From Tetragonia tetragonoides (lineage: Eukaryota; Streptophyta; Magnoliopsida; Caryophyllales; Aizoaceae): 64,000 nt of DNA. Below the pieces are notes generated by a model. It worked only from the letters and a program-made list of their open reading frames with translations, did not search any database and was not told the origin of the DNA. Below are positions 63,003 through 64,000 of this stretch, piece by piece. The position numbers and the translations under genes were made by a program. Location of the stretch: contig CM076154.1 of NCBI GenBank assembly GCA_038025085.1, positions 38,048,501-38,112,500 on the forward strand, in the 5' to 3' direction. How positions within the stretch are numbered: position 1 is the first letter of the stretch; the number at the start of each line of letters is the position of its first letter.

Positions 63003-64000
63003 GGTAACATTTTTCTTTTGTCTGTATTTGTTTCATCGTATTTTCATCAAATTCTCAATGAGACTTAGGGTTAGGGTTTTAATTTGTTGCTTTCTAATTT
63101 TCAATTGCAAAATCAACACTATTATGTAATTCCAAGAACAGAGGTAATAATTAAAATTTATGCCACATTTTGTTCCGATTAGGGTTAGAGTTAGGGTTAG
63201 GGTTTTGCTTCTGTGCTTTCTTATTGTAAATTATAAACTTAATGCTCTCAAAGAAGTAAGAATTGAGAGTTCATGATAATTCCATGCCACGGTTTGTTTT
63301 CCGTTTTTTGGTTTTCTTTTTCGACTTTTGAAGGCCATGTCAAACCAGATAGCCGTGGGTTACCCAAACTTCAAGCTTATTCTCGTTTCCCTAATTCAAT
63401 CGTATTAATTTGTTTATTTGTTTTTGCGTCATTTTACATTCATAATTGATTTTTGTATTTGGCGTTTTTTGCAATAATGATCATACTGAATTTTCTTTTT
63501 TCATTTTGTTGTTTAGGGAAACTACATTTTTCAAGAGCCAAATGAGTGGAGAAATTGAGAAGAGATACAGCCATAAGTTAATTCATTTTTCACATGCTGT
63601 TTTAGTTTGTCTTTTAATACTCCTAATTGTATATGTAATCTCTGTATATGGTTTTTGATTTTTGTGTTTTGCGTTTTTTGCAATAATGATTATACTGAGC
63701 TTTATTTTTGCTTTGATGTGTAGCTCATGACGTGATTTGATGAATGCGTAGGGTATGTGAGAATATTCTTCCATCAGAAGAAGGGCCTTTGGTATTATGA
63801 GAACTGCCAAGACCAACTATTACTCTAAGAAGCCTTTTTAGTACCTTGTCAAAAATCTTTGTTGGGTAACAATCCTGGAGTATTCTCTATGTTTCTTAAT
63901 TAGTTTCATGGTCATGGTTCTCAGCTGTTTAATGCCTAATCACCTTGTCTACTCTTTGCAGGGATCCAAACCTCAAATGTAGTGGGGAAATCGCTTCTTC
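63003..64000 (+). other. Probable leader intron and first exons of an unidentified gene
   Basis: Holds TTAGGGTTAGGGTTTT at 63065 and TAGGGTTAGAGTTAGGGTTAGGG at 63180-63203, i.e. telo-box-like repeats typical of first introns or leaders of growth-related plant genes. A short frame MSGEIEKRYSHKLIH starts at 63542. A splice-like GCAG precedes GGATCCAAACC at 63961. I do not recognise the product; the gene would continue outside the window. Confidence 0.3.

Noticed and set aside
63180..63203. Telomere end or large interstitial telomeric array
   Set aside because: Only a few imperfect TTAGGG-like units are present; plant telomeres are TTTAGGG. It fits a telo-box in a leader intron.

Overview
This window is eukaryotic plant nuclear DNA, almost certainly from a eudicot. 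Its genes are split by GT..AG introns, it is AT-rich, and it carries plant-specific families (a SUVH-independent XS/XH protein of RNA-directed DNA methylation, an STP-type hexose transporter, a class-2 phytoglobin) together with plant-type MITEs, hAT, Mutator, Helitron and tRNA-SINE sequences. I cannot fix the genus from sequence alone. There is no CRISPR array, operon, rRNA gene or intact tRNA gene.

Layout. At 1-1155 (+) are the last four exons of a SEN1-like SF1 helicase gene. From 1.7 to 7.6 kb is a mobile-element block: a Tourist-like MITE, an 788-bp hAT element, and a ~3.7 kb tandem array of ~315-bp units that is itself interrupted by a 570-bp hAT element and followed by a Helitron-type 3' end. 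At 8363-12060 (+) is a paralogous helicase gene with two reading-frame breaks. At 13083-15431 (-) is an STP sugar transporter with a 1-bp frameshift. At 17824-24534 (-) is a long coiled-coil gene resembling MEE22/EMB1611. A 250-bp solo LTR lies at 25.1 kb. At 27624-30614 (-) is an XS/XH (FDM/IDN2 family) gene with a 5'UTR intron. From 31.5 to 38.9 kb is a nested repeat mosaic. At 39163-40959 (+) is a phytoglobin gene carrying a frameshift and a nonsense codon. At 44443-57865 (-) is an intact 18-exon VPS54 gene. From 58.2 to 61.6 kb are a foldback element, a hAT element and a decayed RNase H domain of a non-LTR retroelement. From 62.8 kb to the end there appears to be a promoter and 5' leader of an unidentified gene.

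I checked exon phases by hand. VPS54 (3117 bp of CDS), the MEE22-like gene (4680 bp) and the XS/XH gene (1899 bp) join without a single break. The helicase paralogue, STP and phytoglobin together hold four small indels and one stop in about 4.9 kb of CDS. This contrast argues for real decay of the non-essential or duplicated genes rather than uniform assembly error, though that remains an inference.

The genes do not form one pathway. VPS54 acts in endosome-to-Golgi tethering, the XS/XH protein in RNA-directed DNA methylation (which normally silences the kinds of repeats seen here), STP in H+/hexose uptake, and phytoglobin in NO/oxygen chemistry. The most distinctive content is the mobile-element architecture: many elements still have exact target-site duplications that can be read directly.
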